A stretch of DNA of 64,000 nt from Candidatus Methanomassiliicoccus intestinalis Issoire-Mx1 (GCF_000404225.1 NC_021353.1:372001-436000); one strand, 5' to 3'. Shown: positions 16,795 through 25,260, counted from the first letter of the stretch. The notes: generated from the sequence alone by a model not told the origin. Program-made: numbers and translations.

Positions 16795-17271
16795 TCATGC
16801 CTTTTCATTCAACTGCTTAATGCACCTTTCAACGAACTTCATAGTCTGCTGTGTGATCTCTGCAGTTTCTTCAGGAGAATAACCCTCCATCAGACATCTT
16901 TTGACAACGGCGTCCATCGGCTCTCCTATTTCGATGATATGATGATCAGGATCATAGATGCGTACAACTCTCTGTTTCCAGTCGTGAGTCTTCATCCGGT
17001 GAACATATTCTATTGGATATTCTTCTAATTTATTAATGAATGAATCAAGATCATCAGTTTCAAAATAAAGTTCCATGTTGTTTGATTTTTCAGATACCTC
17101 TTCAGAAGAAATATCAATTAGCCAGGCAAAGTCTTCTTGTATGGCAAATCCTCCGCTGAATGTTACATTCTTGCCGTAATCACAGACTACGCGCTGATCA
17201 AATATTTCTTTATAGAACTTTTTAGAGACTTCGATATCTTTCACGGCCAACAGGGGCAACACAAATTTCAT
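16795..17271 (-). CDS. VOC-superfamily (glyoxalase-like) protein
   Basis: The 158-residue protein begins MKFVLPLLAVKDIEVSKKFY, the standard first strand and helix of a vicinal-oxygen-chelate domain; the second half ends ...VRIYDPDHHIIEIGEPM, with the terminal metal-ligand Glu of the family. A longer frame upstream would run into the end of gatB and its terminator, so the ATG at 17271 is chosen. The C-terminal 35 residues (MEGYSPEETAEITQQTMKFV) form an added helix. Family members are dioxygenases, glyoxalases or resistance proteins; substrate unknown. Confidence 0.82.
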   Translation of the reverse strand: MKFVLPLLAVKDIEVSKKFYKEIFDQRVVCDYGKNVTFSGGFAIQEDFAWLIDISSEEVSEKSNNMELYFETDDLDSFINKLEEYPIEYVHRMKTHDWKQRVVRIYDPDHHIIEIGEPMDAVVKRCLMEGYSPEETAEITQQTMKFVERCIKQLNEKA

Positions 17272-17290
17272 AAAATCACAAATTAATATG

Positions 17291-17327
17291 TAAAAAGAAA
17301 TCAACACTCCCTTCAGAGAAGGAAGTG
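17291..17327 (-). terminator. intrinsic-type terminator of gatCAB
   Basis: On the minus strand CACTTCCTTC and GAAGGGAGTG form a 10-bp stem with one wobble and a 3-nt loop (17305-17327), followed by TTGATTTCTTTTT. It begins 9 bp after the gatB stop. Confidence 0.75.
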
Positions 17328-17335
17328 CAGTTTTA

Positions 17336-18682
17336 TCAGAGTCTGCTTTCCAGCTCCTTCTTGGCTTTTTCAGCAATCTCCTGCGATGAGAATTTTCCCT
17401 TGGTCTCTTTCATCACTCTGCCGATGATGAAGTTTGCTGCTTTCGGATTGGTTCTGTAATCTTCAACTACTTCAGGATGTTCATCGGCAATCTGCGTTAT
17501 CAGGCTGTCAACGTCAACATCCACATCATCTGTAGATGAGATCTCTTTGCCTTTTGATAGAGCTTCAATGCGCAGCTTGGCATCACTGTCAGTGATCTTC
17601 CCTTCAGCGGCTTCAATGACAATCTGCAGCAGTGTTTCATGCAGTTCATCAGACATCTTTTCCTGCAGGCCTTTCCATCTTGACGACAGAGCGCCTAAGC
17701 ACCAGCTCGCAGCCTTTTCTGCGCCTATCTTAGCAGCTAATTCTTCAAAAATATCTGCTAGATCCCAGGAGGTAGCCACTAACTGCTTGGCAGTAGAGAA
17801 CTGCATGCCGTATTCTTTCTCAAAGCGCTTGGCTCTGATCAGCGGTGTCTCAGGCACCTTCAGCGCAGCGGCCATTTCCGTGATCGTGTAAGTTCCAAGA
17901 TCAGGCTCGCCGATGTAGCCGTAGTCCTCTTCAAATTCTTTCTCTCTGCCAGGAGTAGTAACACCGCGTTCTTCATCGAAATGTCTGGTCTCGCGCACGA
18001 TCTTCTTCTTGGCAGCAAGCATCTTGGTCTGGCGTATGACCTCGAACTTGAGGCCGCGTTCCACATTCTTCACGCCGGTGATGTTTTTAATTTCCACTCT
18101 TTCAACACCAACAGAAATGTTGGCATCGACTCTCATCGTCTGTTCCTGTCCCGAGACTCCTATCAGCTGTCTCAATTCATTCATCAAAGTAGTAAGGAAC
18201 TCTCTTGCCTCAGCAGGTGAGCTCATATCCGGCGCAGTCACAATCTCCACCAGGGGTATGCCGGAACGATCGTAGTCGATGAGAGCCAGCTCAGAGCCGG
18301 ATTTACCGACACGTTTTATCCTTCCCGGGTCCTCTTCGATATGTACTCTGTTGATGTGAATTTCCTTGCCGCCTACAACAAACACGCCGTCTGTTCCTAC
18401 TGGAGATTCATACTGAGTAGTCTGGAAGTTTTTCGGCAGATCCGGATAGAAATACGTCTTTCTGGAGAACCAGATCCTGTCTGTTATGGTGCATCCCATG
18501 AATTTAGCGATCAATATCCCCATTTCCAAGGCTTTGCGGTTGAGAGAAGGCTTGGAGCCGGGGAATCCCAGGCACACCGGACATATTGAACCGTTGGGGC
18601 CGTTCTCGCTTCCCGTAGGACAAGAGCAGAACAACTTGCTTTTGGTAGGCAGCTGCACATGAACTTCCAGTCCGATCTTCAT
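17336..18682 (-). CDS. gatB: Asp/Glu-tRNA amidotransferase subunit B
   Basis: A 448-residue GatB, tRNA-binding kinase subunit of GatCAB. It starts MKIGLEVHVQLPTKSKLFCS; further signatures are CPVCLGFPGSKPSLNRKA, SRKTYFYPDLPKNFQTTQYE and IHINRVHIEEDPGR. The C-terminal YqeY-like tail domain (about 300-448, RVMKETKGKFSSQEIAEK) is complete. It phosphorylates the aspartate (or glutamate) on misacylated tRNA. Its ATG overlaps the gatA stop by 4 bp (ATGA), showing coupling. Confidence 0.96.
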   Translation of the reverse strand: MKIGLEVHVQLPTKSKLFCSCPTGSENGPNGSICPVCLGFPGSKPSLNRKALEMGILIAKFMGCTITDRIWFSRKTYFYPDLPKNFQTTQYESPVGTDGVFVVGGKEIHINRVHIEEDPGRIKRVGKSGSELALIDYDRSGIPLVEIVTAPDMSSPAEAREFLTTLMNELRQLIGVSGQEQTMRVDANISVGVERVEIKNITGVKNVERGLKFEVIRQTKMLAAKKKIVRETRHFDEERGVTTPGREKEFEEDYGYIGEPDLGTYTITEMAAALKVPETPLIRAKRFEKEYGMQFSTAKQLVATSWDLADIFEELAAKIGAEKAASWCLGALSSRWKGLQEKMSDELHETLLQIVIEAAEGKITDSDAKLRIEALSKGKEISSTDDVDVDVDSLITQIADEHPEVVEDYRTNPKAANFIIGRVMKETKGKFSSQEIAEKAKKELESRL

Positions 18683-19989
18683 TGTACCGCCTCCGGGAAC
18701 TTATATTCAAAATTTGACTCCCAGTTTTCTGCAAATTCAACTAAGCTTCCTTCATTCCACTGCGCAGCCACAGCCTGCAGTCCTACTGGTAGACTGTCAT
18801 GATATCCGCAGGGAACTGACACATGCGGCATTCCCGTGAGGTTCGGCGGCACTGTCAGGAAGTCAGCCTGATATATTTCAAGAGGCGCCATGGAGGCAAT
18901 CTCGTCAAAACGCTTGGGGATGAAAGGCATCGTAGGGCTGACAACCGCATCGCATTCCTCGAACACTTTGTTATATTCTCGTATAATCAGCTGCCTGACC
19001 TGCAGAGCCTTCATGTAATATTTGTTTCTAAATCCAACCATTCTTGAGAATGTTCCCAGAAGCACCCTTCTCTTGGCCTCATCACCGAACTCCTCGGATC
19101 TTGGTTTGGAAAAGAACTCGTTGAAACTTTTGTCAAAATCTTCATTCATTACACCGAATCTCATTCCACAGTATCTTGCTAGATTTGTGGATGCTTCGGA
19201 TGTTGCCAGGATGTAATATGCAGGGATCGCGTACTTCAGAGAAGGCATGCTGATTCTGCGGACTTTTATTCCCATATCTTCCAGCTGCTTCAATGCATTC
19301 TCAAAGCAGGACATAACCTCTGCGCTGATGTTCTGCGTCAGCTCTGAAGGTACTGCCACCTCTGCAACCTTTCCGTTCATATCCAACGAAGGCTGCGTGC
19401 ATGAGGTCGGGTCCCTCTCATCCTTTCCTGAGATTACAGGCAGAAACCTTCTGACATCTTTAGCTGTTCGAGAAAGAATGCCTACTTTATCCAAGGAGTT
19501 GCCGTAGTCGATGAGACCATATCTTGAAACTCTACCGTATGTAGGTGTGAAGCCCACAACGCCGCAGAATGAGGCGGGACAGGAGATTGAACCTCCAGTG
19601 CTGACTCCTAATGCTACATGGCCGGGAATGATGCAGGCCGCAGCCGCAGCTCCTCCTGAAGATCCGCCGCAGCTTCTCTGAGGATCAAAAGGATTCTTGG
19701 GAATGCCATATGCAGAATTGACGCTGAAAGTTCCAAAACCGAACTCATCCATGTTGGTTTTGCCGATCAGCAGGCCTCCAGCTTCCCTCATTTTCCTGAC
19801 AGGCGTGGCATCAAAGGGAGGTCTGTACCCCTCAAGAATTCTGCTGCCTGCCCTGGCCTGAAATTCTGTAGAGCATAAGTTGTCTTTAGCTGAAAAATGA
19901 AACTTGCAGCCGTCTAACTCTACTTTATCCAAACGGTCGGCGAACACTTCGTGTTTGTCAGCGGCTTCTATGAACTTTTCCAGGCTCAT
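18679..19989 (-). CDS. gatA: Asp/Glu-tRNA amidotransferase subunit A
   Basis: A 436-residue amidase-signature enzyme, slightly shorter than bacterial GatA (about 480). The Ser-cisSer-Lys triad is visible: Lys35 in SAKDNLCST, the glycine/serine core CGGSSGGAAAAA and VSTGGSISCPASFCG. It releases ammonia from glutamine and feeds it to GatB. It overlaps gatC and gatB by 4 bp each. Because archaea use GatDE for Gln-tRNA, GatCAB in archaea generally serves Asn-tRNA(Asn), fitting the nearby relaxed AspRS. Confidence 0.96.
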   Translation of the reverse strand: MSLEKFIEAADKHEVFADRLDKVELDGCKFHFSAKDNLCSTEFQARAGSRILEGYRPPFDATPVRKMREAGGLLIGKTNMDEFGFGTFSVNSAYGIPKNPFDPQRSCGGSSGGAAAAACIIPGHVALGVSTGGSISCPASFCGVVGFTPTYGRVSRYGLIDYGNSLDKVGILSRTAKDVRRFLPVISGKDERDPTSCTQPSLDMNGKVAEVAVPSELTQNISAEVMSCFENALKQLEDMGIKVRRISMPSLKYAIPAYYILATSEASTNLARYCGMRFGVMNEDFDKSFNEFFSKPRSEEFGDEAKRRVLLGTFSRMVGFRNKYYMKALQVRQLIIREYNKVFEECDAVVSPTMPFIPKRFDEIASMAPLEIYQADFLTVPPNLTGMPHVSVPCGYHDSLPVGLQAVAAQWNEGSLVEFAENWESNFEYKFPEAVQ

Positions 19990-20264
19990 ATTACTCTCGG
20001 CCCCCTGACTCTGTCATCTACAGTGTGCATCAAGTCTCTGAGGATTGCAGGATCAATATCCAGGCGAGGTTCATCGTCTCTGAGGATATTCTCTACATTG
20101 ACAGGATTAAAGTCAAAACTGTCACATTCTGGAGCCTCGTCAAGAATTGAAAACGCCTCCAGAATCTCTTCCAGATCCTCTGAGTATCTCTTCAGCTCTT
20201 CTTCTGTGAGATTTATCCTGGCTACTTTAGCCACCCTCTCCACGGTCTTGGGATCTATTGCCAT
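19986..20264 (-). CDS. gatC: Asp/Glu-tRNA amidotransferase subunit C
   Basis: The 92-residue protein begins MAIDPKTVERVAKVARINLT and contains EEELKRYSEDLEEILEAFSILDE, the helical hairpin of GatC, then the extended FNPVNVENILRDDEPR belt that wraps GatA. First gene of gatCAB; gatA starts inside its stop codon. Its promoter must lie in 20265-20480. Confidence 0.93.
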   Translation of the reverse strand: MAIDPKTVERVAKVARINLTEEELKRYSEDLEEILEAFSILDEAPECDSFDFNPVNVENILRDDEPRLDIDPAILRDLMHTVDDRVRGPRVI

Positions 20265-20488
20265 TAATGATACCTCATGAAACTTCGCACTGGACGTGCT
20301 GCCTTTTTCGAGAACACATGATTCCTAATATATTTGTACTATGCCTTGTCGGGTCTTAAAGTAAACATGTAGCATCAAATCTGCAGTTTCGCGGTCTTAA
20401 TTGTATAAAATCTGTACTGCGCGCATCATTTAGATGCCATCGTGTTTACATCGGAAGGTGTTTTGTTTTTCTTATTTGTGTTTACTGA

Positions 20489-20722
20489 TTATTTTTCATT
20501 TTGGTTCTTTTCTAGACATTCTATCATTCTTGTCATCAGGGGAATCAGCTTTTCCATTATGTACAAAATTCTCATTATCTGTCTTACAATTCTGAAACAA
20601 AGGAAAAGTGCGTCTCCTCTGCCGCTGAGATGGTATCTTCTTACGAATTCATCTATTTCTGGCAGCATGTCTGTTGGTACATTCGACTTAACCGGGCTTT
20701 TTCTCTGACATTTTCTTGTCAT
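20489..20722 (-). CDS. small ribbon-helix-helix-like protein
   Basis: From the ATG at 20722 the frame gives 77 residues: MTRKCQRKSPVKSNVPTDML followed by PEIDEFVRRYHLSGRGDALFL. The basic tail, the strand-like VP, and the helix-turn-helix spacing with SGRGDAL resemble ribbon-helix-helix DNA-binding domains of archaea. A second half of hydrophobic-basic helix (RQIMRILYIMEKLIPLMTRM) follows. A frame extension further upstream is cysteine-rich and not credible. No strong ribosome site. Probable DNA-binding regulator; uncertain. Confidence 0.5.
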   Translation of the reverse strand: MTRKCQRKSPVKSNVPTDMLPEIDEFVRRYHLSGRGDALFLCFRIVRQIMRILYIMEKLIPLMTRMIECLEKNQNEK

Positions 20723-20863
20723 AACCAACTGACCAATGCAATAATAAATCAATGCTAATGAGCTGCTATACGGTATACATAGGGTTACAGTATAGCATAG
20801 ATTGCAGTTGGATGCGCCTTTTGTTTTCTGCAATAATTTGGCGACATAGTATTAACCACCTTT

Positions 20864-21361
20864 ATGACTAAACTACATTCGATAATCATGCCATGTGGTC
20901 AGAATTCAAAAGGATGCAGCAGTCCAGACGGAAAATGCAGCATTCCCAAAACAAATGATGGAAGCTGCGAAAGCAGAGAACGTGCTGATAAGGCAGTCGA
21001 AGATATGAAAAACTGCATGGGTGGGTATGTGCCCTGTGCTTTAGACCATATCAGGCAGTATCATCCCGATTTAGCAGTGACTATCAAGGAAATGGATAAA
21101 GTTCTGATGGAAGACGGGGCTCTGGACCGCAAGACAAAGAGGCTGATTGCTTTAGCCTGTGTGGCGGTCCGCATGTGTGAGGACTGCATTTATCCTCAGG
21201 CACGCGTTGCTGCCAACTATGGTGCAACCAGCGAGGAAATCATTGAAGCGATGCATGTCGCCGTTGTCGTTGGCGGAGTTCCCTCCTGGTCAATGGCAAA
21301 AAGAGGCCTGACTCAGATTCTGGAAGAACTCAAAAACGAAGAGGCCGAAAAATCAGAATGA
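20864..21361 (+). CDS. carboxymuconolactone decarboxylase / AhpD-like protein
   Basis: A 165-residue protein with an N-terminal Cys-rich 50 residues (CGQNSKGCSSPDGKC) and an AhpD/CMD domain at about 60-150. The core LDRKTKRLIALACVAVRMCEDC carries the CxxC pair of the family (Cys-Glu-Asp-Cys), with Gln where many have His (CIYPQA). The CMD domain forms helical hexamers; CxxC versions act as disulfide reductases or peroxidase partners. Redox role is inferred; the N-terminal cysteines might bind metal. Monocistronic. Confidence 0.82.
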   Translation: MTKLHSIIMPCGQNSKGCSSPDGKCSIPKTNDGSCESRERADKAVEDMKNCMGGYVPCALDHIRQYHPDLAVTIKEMDKVLMEDGALDRKTKRLIALACVAVRMCEDCIYPQARVAANYGATSEEIIEAMHVAVVVGGVPSWSMAKRGLTQILEELKNEEAEKSE

Positions 21362-21477
21362 AATCTCTTTATATGTTCATATAAATAAATGTTGCTGTCC
21401 GCAGCGGCATTTTTTCTTCCTTTTATACATAAAGTTTATTTCCAAGTCAATTTATTGGCACTTTAACGTGATAACTT

Positions 21478-21978
21478 ATGGCGGAAGAAGTTGATAAACT
21501 CATAAAGCAGGCTAATCAGCTGATGGAGAAAGAGGAGTTCGCAAAAGCTATGTCTAAATTTGACAAAGCTGCTAAAACAGAACCCTCTAATGCTGAAGCA
21601 TGGTTCGGAAAAGCGGAGGCAGCCATCCTGGTCCCTAAAGCTAAGCTTGAGGACATTCTGGAAGCCTACAACAAAGCTGCAGAGCTGGATCCGAAGAATC
21701 CAGTGTACCAGAGCAGCATGGGTTCCTTCTGCATCGACGCCGGTATGTTCGATGAGGCAGAGGCAGCTTATTCCAAGGCCGCAGAGATTGATCCAGACAA
21801 CGCTCCTTATTATTATTCAGAATATGCAGTCGAGATGTTCAAGAGAGCTCCGATTGTATTGGAAGACACAATGGATGACGCCACTGAGGAAATGATTATG
21901 AAAAAATCCCTCAGGTTCTTGCTTAAATCCATCGGTCTTGAAGAGAACGATGCTCTGGAACTTTTACAGAGAAAGTAA
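21478..21978 (+). CDS. TPR-repeat protein
   Basis: A 166-residue all-helical protein with about three tetratricopeptide repeats (residues 5-38 EEFAKAMSKFDKAAKTEPSN, 40-75, 76-110 GMFDEAEAAYSKAAEIDPDN) and a C-terminal helical cap. The consensus positions A-x-x-x-F/Y-x-x-A and D-P-x-N/D are clear. TPR proteins are scaffolds; partner unknown. A TATA-like TTTATACATAAAG lies about 55 bp upstream. It converges with the phosphatase gene, 2 bp apart. Confidence 0.85.
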   Translation: MAEEVDKLIKQANQLMEKEEFAKAMSKFDKAAKTEPSNAEAWFGKAEAAILVPKAKLEDILEAYNKAAELDPKNPVYQSSMGSFCIDAGMFDEAEAAYSKAAEIDPDNAPYYYSEYAVEMFKRAPIVLEDTMDDATEEMIMKKSLRFLLKSIGLEENDALELLQRK

Positions 21979-21980
21979 GC

Positions 21981-22665
21981 TTACAGCAGACCAAGTCTGC
22001 TCAAACCTTCTATAACTCCAGTCCCGTACCTTTCTCTGCAGACATAGTCTGCAGAGTTGCAGGCTTCATCGGAACCGTTGGCAACGGCTATCCCGTAACC
22101 GCATTCTTTCAGCATTTCTTTGTCATTGTCCGAATCGCCGAATGCTGCAATCTCGCTCATTTTTATGTTTAACAGTTCAGCAGCTTTTCTTACTCCGACT
22201 GCTTTATTCTGTCCTTTGTTTAGAAGATGAATGGCAAAGCCTGTTTCTTCTATTTTGATATCAAAATCTTTCAGCGCCGCCTTTACTTTTTCAATATTCA
22301 TGCAGTTATCTAATGAGACTGCGCTCAATCTCCACTGATCTGAAAATAATCTGGTCACAGACATCTGCGATTCCAGGCATGCCAAGGCCTTTTTCGGCTG
22401 CTCTGAACTGAAAAGCTGATAATTCTTCTTTTTGTAACTGACAACTCCGCCGTTTTCTGCAATTACCGGCCCTCTGAGACCGATGTAGTTTGAAACGGCA
22501 TAAGCTACCGGGACCACATTTCCAGAGGCTATGCAGACATGAATTCCCTTAGCCTGCACTTTTCTCAGCGCCATGATGACATCAACATCAATCAGCTTGG
22601 TCTTTGTCGGTAATGGTTCCGTCTATGTCGGTGACAACGGCCTTTATCTCAGTCTCTGGAATCAT
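21981..22665 (-). pseudogene. phosphoglycolate phosphatase (HAD), broken by +1 frameshift
   Basis: The long minus frame (22574 down to 21981) lacks the N-terminal catalytic loop. Reading from the ATG at 22665 gives MIPETEIKAVVTDIDGTITD, the HAD motif I with its nucleophile Asp, then shifts out of frame and stops. Removing one A in the AAA at 22603-22605 restores DKTKLIDVDVIMALRKVQ and gives a 227-residue protein, the usual length of archaeal PGP/SPP-type Cof phosphatases. Motifs II-IV remain (ASGN, FGDSDNDKEML). Either a real inactivating mutation or a sequence error; programmed shifting is less likely. Confidence 0.8.
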
Positions 22666-22739
22666 TTACTGACGTATGTTAAGCTGAAGATTTCATAGTT
22701 TTGATTGTTTTTGTTTGAAGATGATTTTTCAGCGAGCCT

Positions 22740-24026
22740 TCATTTTAGATCTTTACCCGCATAGCGGTACAGCACGCGGTGCACGTCACAGCAGTCTTTC
22801 TTAAGAATTCCCAGGGACACCAGCTTGCTGATGTCGTTCCTTGCAGTGTTCATCGACACCTGATACCTGCTGGATAACGAATAAACTGATATCAGCTCGT
22901 TGGAGCGCATCATGTCCGACACAATCGCTTTCTGACGTATATTCAGGTCCAGCCCGGCAATCCCATCAACTGCTGCCGTCTGCTCTTCCAGCTTTCTATT
23001 GAGATAGCCGATGAACGTCTCTAACGCTTCACTAAGCATGTTCAGATTGTAGCTGATGAAATATGTGATGTCATTGCCGTCTGTTTCTGAAAGCAGGTAT
23101 GCCCTGTCGTACTTTCCGCGGTGATCCTTTATTGATTTAGACAGCGAAAGATACTCCATAATCCTGTATCCCTTTTTCATCGTATACCAATAGAATAGAG
23201 CACGCGAAACACGCCCGTTTCCGTCTTGGAAAGGGTGTATGTATGCAAGGGCAAAATGAATGATGATTCCTTTGACAATTGGGTGGATGAACGGCTCGTC
23301 TTCATTTACAAATTTACAGAGGGCTTTGATCATAGGCGATATTCTGCTGTGTTCGACCGGTTCGTAAAAAGTCTCTCCAGTCAGAGCATCCGCCACTATG
23401 ATGCTGTCATCGTTTCTGAATTTCCCGATATACTCATTTTCAAGGGTTTCTGCAGTTATGATTCTATGAATGCTCTTAATCAATTCTGATGAAAGAGGCT
23501 CGTCAGTCTGAGTCTTGATGAATTTCATTGCATTGTAGTTGTTCAAAATCATCTGCTCTGACTTATTTTTCGGATGCTTGTTTTCAAGTAGCATCGTTTT
23601 AGCGACTTTTGTTGTTGTAGCAGCACCTTCAATCTGACTGGATGCAATGGATTCTTCCATGACTGAACTGACAGAATAAACCGCACGTCTTTTTTCATCC
23701 ACCAGATCTAACGGTGCAAAATTTGAAGATGATCTGACATCAATCTTTTGAAGCTCGCAGAGAAATCTTTCTGGAAGATTGTATTTTATGCTTAAACCTG
23801 CAAGATCAATTTTCCGGACGGTGTTCTCTCTTGACAGTTTCATCGCTGCCCAGATCAATTGCGGATCTATCCTGCCCGTGTCCCGGTATCTGATGTCATC
23901 CCAGTGAAGGTACTCTTCATTGAACTTCTGTGCATATCTGATGACTTCATCAGACAGCAGGGAAAGTTTGCCGTTCTTGGATGAAAGAGCGTCTTTGACA
24001 TCTGGGGGAATGCAGGGCATCCTCAT
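22740..24026 (-). CDS. Fic-domain protein with winged-helix tail
   Basis: A 428-residue class II Fic protein. The N-terminal inhibitory helix reads SSQIEG (near residues 131-136), whose Glu blocks ATP. The catalytic motif HPFQDGNGR (near 264-272) is intact, so AMP transfer to a target hydroxyl is expected; the flap is upstream (TGETFYEP). Residues about 360-425 form a winged helix (LISVYSLSSRYQVSMNTARN), as in Fic proteins that double as regulators. No antitoxin-like partner gene adjoins. Targets unknown. Confidence 0.92.
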   Translation of the reverse strand: MRMPCIPPDVKDALSSKNGKLSLLSDEVIRYAQKFNEEYLHWDDIRYRDTGRIDPQLIWAAMKLSRENTVRKIDLAGLSIKYNLPERFLCELQKIDVRSSSNFAPLDLVDEKRRAVYSVSSVMEESIASSQIEGAATTTKVAKTMLLENKHPKNKSEQMILNNYNAMKFIKTQTDEPLSSELIKSIHRIITAETLENEYIGKFRNDDSIIVADALTGETFYEPVEHSRISPMIKALCKFVNEDEPFIHPIVKGIIIHFALAYIHPFQDGNGRVSRALFYWYTMKKGYRIMEYLSLSKSIKDHRGKYDRAYLLSETDGNDITYFISYNLNMLSEALETFIGYLNRKLEEQTAAVDGIAGLDLNIRQKAIVSDMMRSNELISVYSLSSRYQVSMNTARNDISKLVSLGILKKDCCDVHRVLYRYAGKDLK

Positions 24027-24153
24027 GCATGTAAAATGTGTTTCAGCTATTATAATCTTACCAATAATCTAGAAATTAGTAAGTTATTGGTAAGTAACAC
24101 TTCAAAGAACTATTGTCAGTATCCTGTCGTATTCACCAAACATTTCACAGAAG

Positions 24154-24162
24154 TTATAAAAA
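24154..24162 (+). promoter_or_regulatory. TATA box of the 24.2-kb RNA
   Basis: TTATAAAAA preceded by a purine-rich ACAGAAG (BRE-like). Transcription start expected about 24-27 bp downstream, near 24178-24182, exactly where the structured region begins. Confidence 0.5.
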
Positions 24163-24177
24163 GTAAGAATGCACTAA

Positions 24178-24432
24178 GGAACGATGTAGGAGTTACTGCC
24201 CTCTTGCGAGGACGGGTTCGTAACGTGAACCAATCGTTGGCTGAATTTACATCCAGTCAAGGATTGCGACCTTGATATCATCTACGGTCACAACCGTCCA
24301 GATCGAGACGCGAAAGCGACTCATTCGAATCACCTCCTGCGACAAATCTCCAGACACGGCAGGATCGGTTACCAGGCTTCTCCTACCGAGTCTGGCTCAG
24401 ACTTACCGCAAAAGGGACCAATGAGTCCCTTT
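24178..24432 (+). ncRNA. candidate structured non-coding RNA of unknown class
   Basis: The block between the Fic and isochorismatase genes is packed with stems. AACGAT/ATCGTT encloses GTTAC/GTAAC, which encloses CCTC-TTGC-GAGG; next TCAAGG-7 nt-CCTTGA; ACGGT-CACA-ACCGT; CGC-GAAA-GCG (a GNRA loop) inside GAG/CTC; and CCAGAC/GTCTGG enclosing CGGT/ACCG. It ends with an 8-9 bp hairpin (AAAAGGGAC/GTCCCTTTT with one gap) and a T-rich tail, and a TATA box stands at the right distance upstream. I looked for SRP RNA (GGAAG/AGCAG core) and RNase P RNA (GAGGAAAGTC, ACAGAA) and saw neither. It also contains ATCACCTCCT, identical to the 16S rRNA 3' tail. Class unknown. Confidence 0.55.
24247..24324 (-). 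CDS. possible 25-residue small protein with perfect ribosome site
   Basis: Antisense to the RNA candidate. The ATG at 24324 is preceded by AGGAGGTGAT (24338-24329), the full complement of the archaeal 16S tail, at ideal spacing. The product would be MSRFRVSIWTVVTVDDIKVA plus ILDWM, then TAA. A minus-strand TATA-like TTATAAAAAG lies near 24455. It conflicts with the plus-strand RNA reading; one of the two, or both, may be real. Confidence 0.3.
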   Translation of the reverse strand: MSRFRVSIWTVVTVDDIKVAILDWM

Positions 24433-24440
24433 TATTTATT
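24414..24440 (+). terminator. terminator of the structured RNA
   Basis: AAAAGGGAC and GAGTCCCTTTT form a hairpin around CAAT-type loop bases, followed by ATTTATTTTCTCTCTTTTT on the plus strand. Confidence 0.6.
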
Positions 24441-24613
24441 TTCTCTCTTTTTATAAGCCGTTGGTTTAGAAATTAGCAACTTTTACCAAACATGTATTTT
24501 GATAAGATTGATTATTTTGTAGGCAGTTGTGAATACATTATATGTTTGAAGATGGAAACTTCAACTGATGAACATTAAGAATAGTATCTGAAGAATGCTG
24601 AATTTCTGCAGAC

Positions 24614-25138
24614 TCAGATCTTCACTTTCTCCAGGTTCTCTTTTACTTCTTCAAAATTGTAAGTTTTACAAAGCTGTTCTGCCGCAGTATTCATTTTCTC
24701 ATCATTGGATATGATAGCATCTTCCATCAGGAAAGGAATCAGGCCGTTGTCGAAAGCTGCAAAGTATGTGGACATCACGCAGTACTGTGTGATCATGCCT
24801 GCAATCAATATGTTATCGCAGCCGCTTTTCTTAATCACATCTGCCAGTTCAGTCTCGCGGAAGCTGTTCATGTGCCGCTTGTAAACTGTGATGTCTGAAG
24901 AGTCTGTCACAATTCCCTCGAAGTACTCATCTCCTTCCGGCCCCATGTCTGGATGGCCGTGGCTGTTGCCCAGGTATTTAACAAAGATTACAGGTCTGTC
25001 TGCTTCTCTAAACATCCTTGCTGCTCTGTTGATATTCTCAATCTGCCTTTCAAACGGCACATCGACTGAGAACTTTTTTTGTACATCGACTACTACCAAC
25101 GCCAGCTTACGCTCGTTTTTGTCAGGGATGTCTATCAT
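24614..25138 (-). CDS. isochorismatase-family cysteine hydrolase
   Basis: The 174-residue protein has the alpha/beta isochorismatase fold with the catalytic triad Asp18 (VVVDVQKKF), Lys87 (VYKRHMNSF) and Cys120 (MITQYCVMS). The family includes nicotinamidases and N-carbamoylsarcosine amidases; the metal-binding His residues of nicotinamidase are not obvious beyond HGHPD, so substrate is open. Monocistronic, divergent from the HEAT-like gene. Confidence 0.9.
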   Translation of the reverse strand: MIDIPDKNERKLALVVVDVQKKFSVDVPFERQIENINRAARMFREADRPVIFVKYLGNSHGHPDMGPEGDEYFEGIVTDSSDITVYKRHMNSFRETELADVIKKSGCDNILIAGMITQYCVMSTYFAAFDNGLIPFLMEDAIISNDEKMNTAAEQLCKTYNFEEVKENLEKVKI

Positions 25139-25260
25139 TCAAGTCTGAAACAGCATTTCAGCCTAAAACATTGTGCTGCTACTGATATCTGCAGAAAATT
25201 CAATTTTTTGGTGCGAATCAAACCTCACACTATATGATCTTTCAATGTTTCTAAGATTAG

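Noticed and set aside
24178..24432. SRP RNA, RNase P RNA, 5S rRNA or an intron-bearing tRNA
   Set aside because: I looked on both strands for the SRP helix-8 core, GAGGAAAGTC and ACAGAA of RNase P, the 5S core and a foldable tRNA cloverleaf; none was found.
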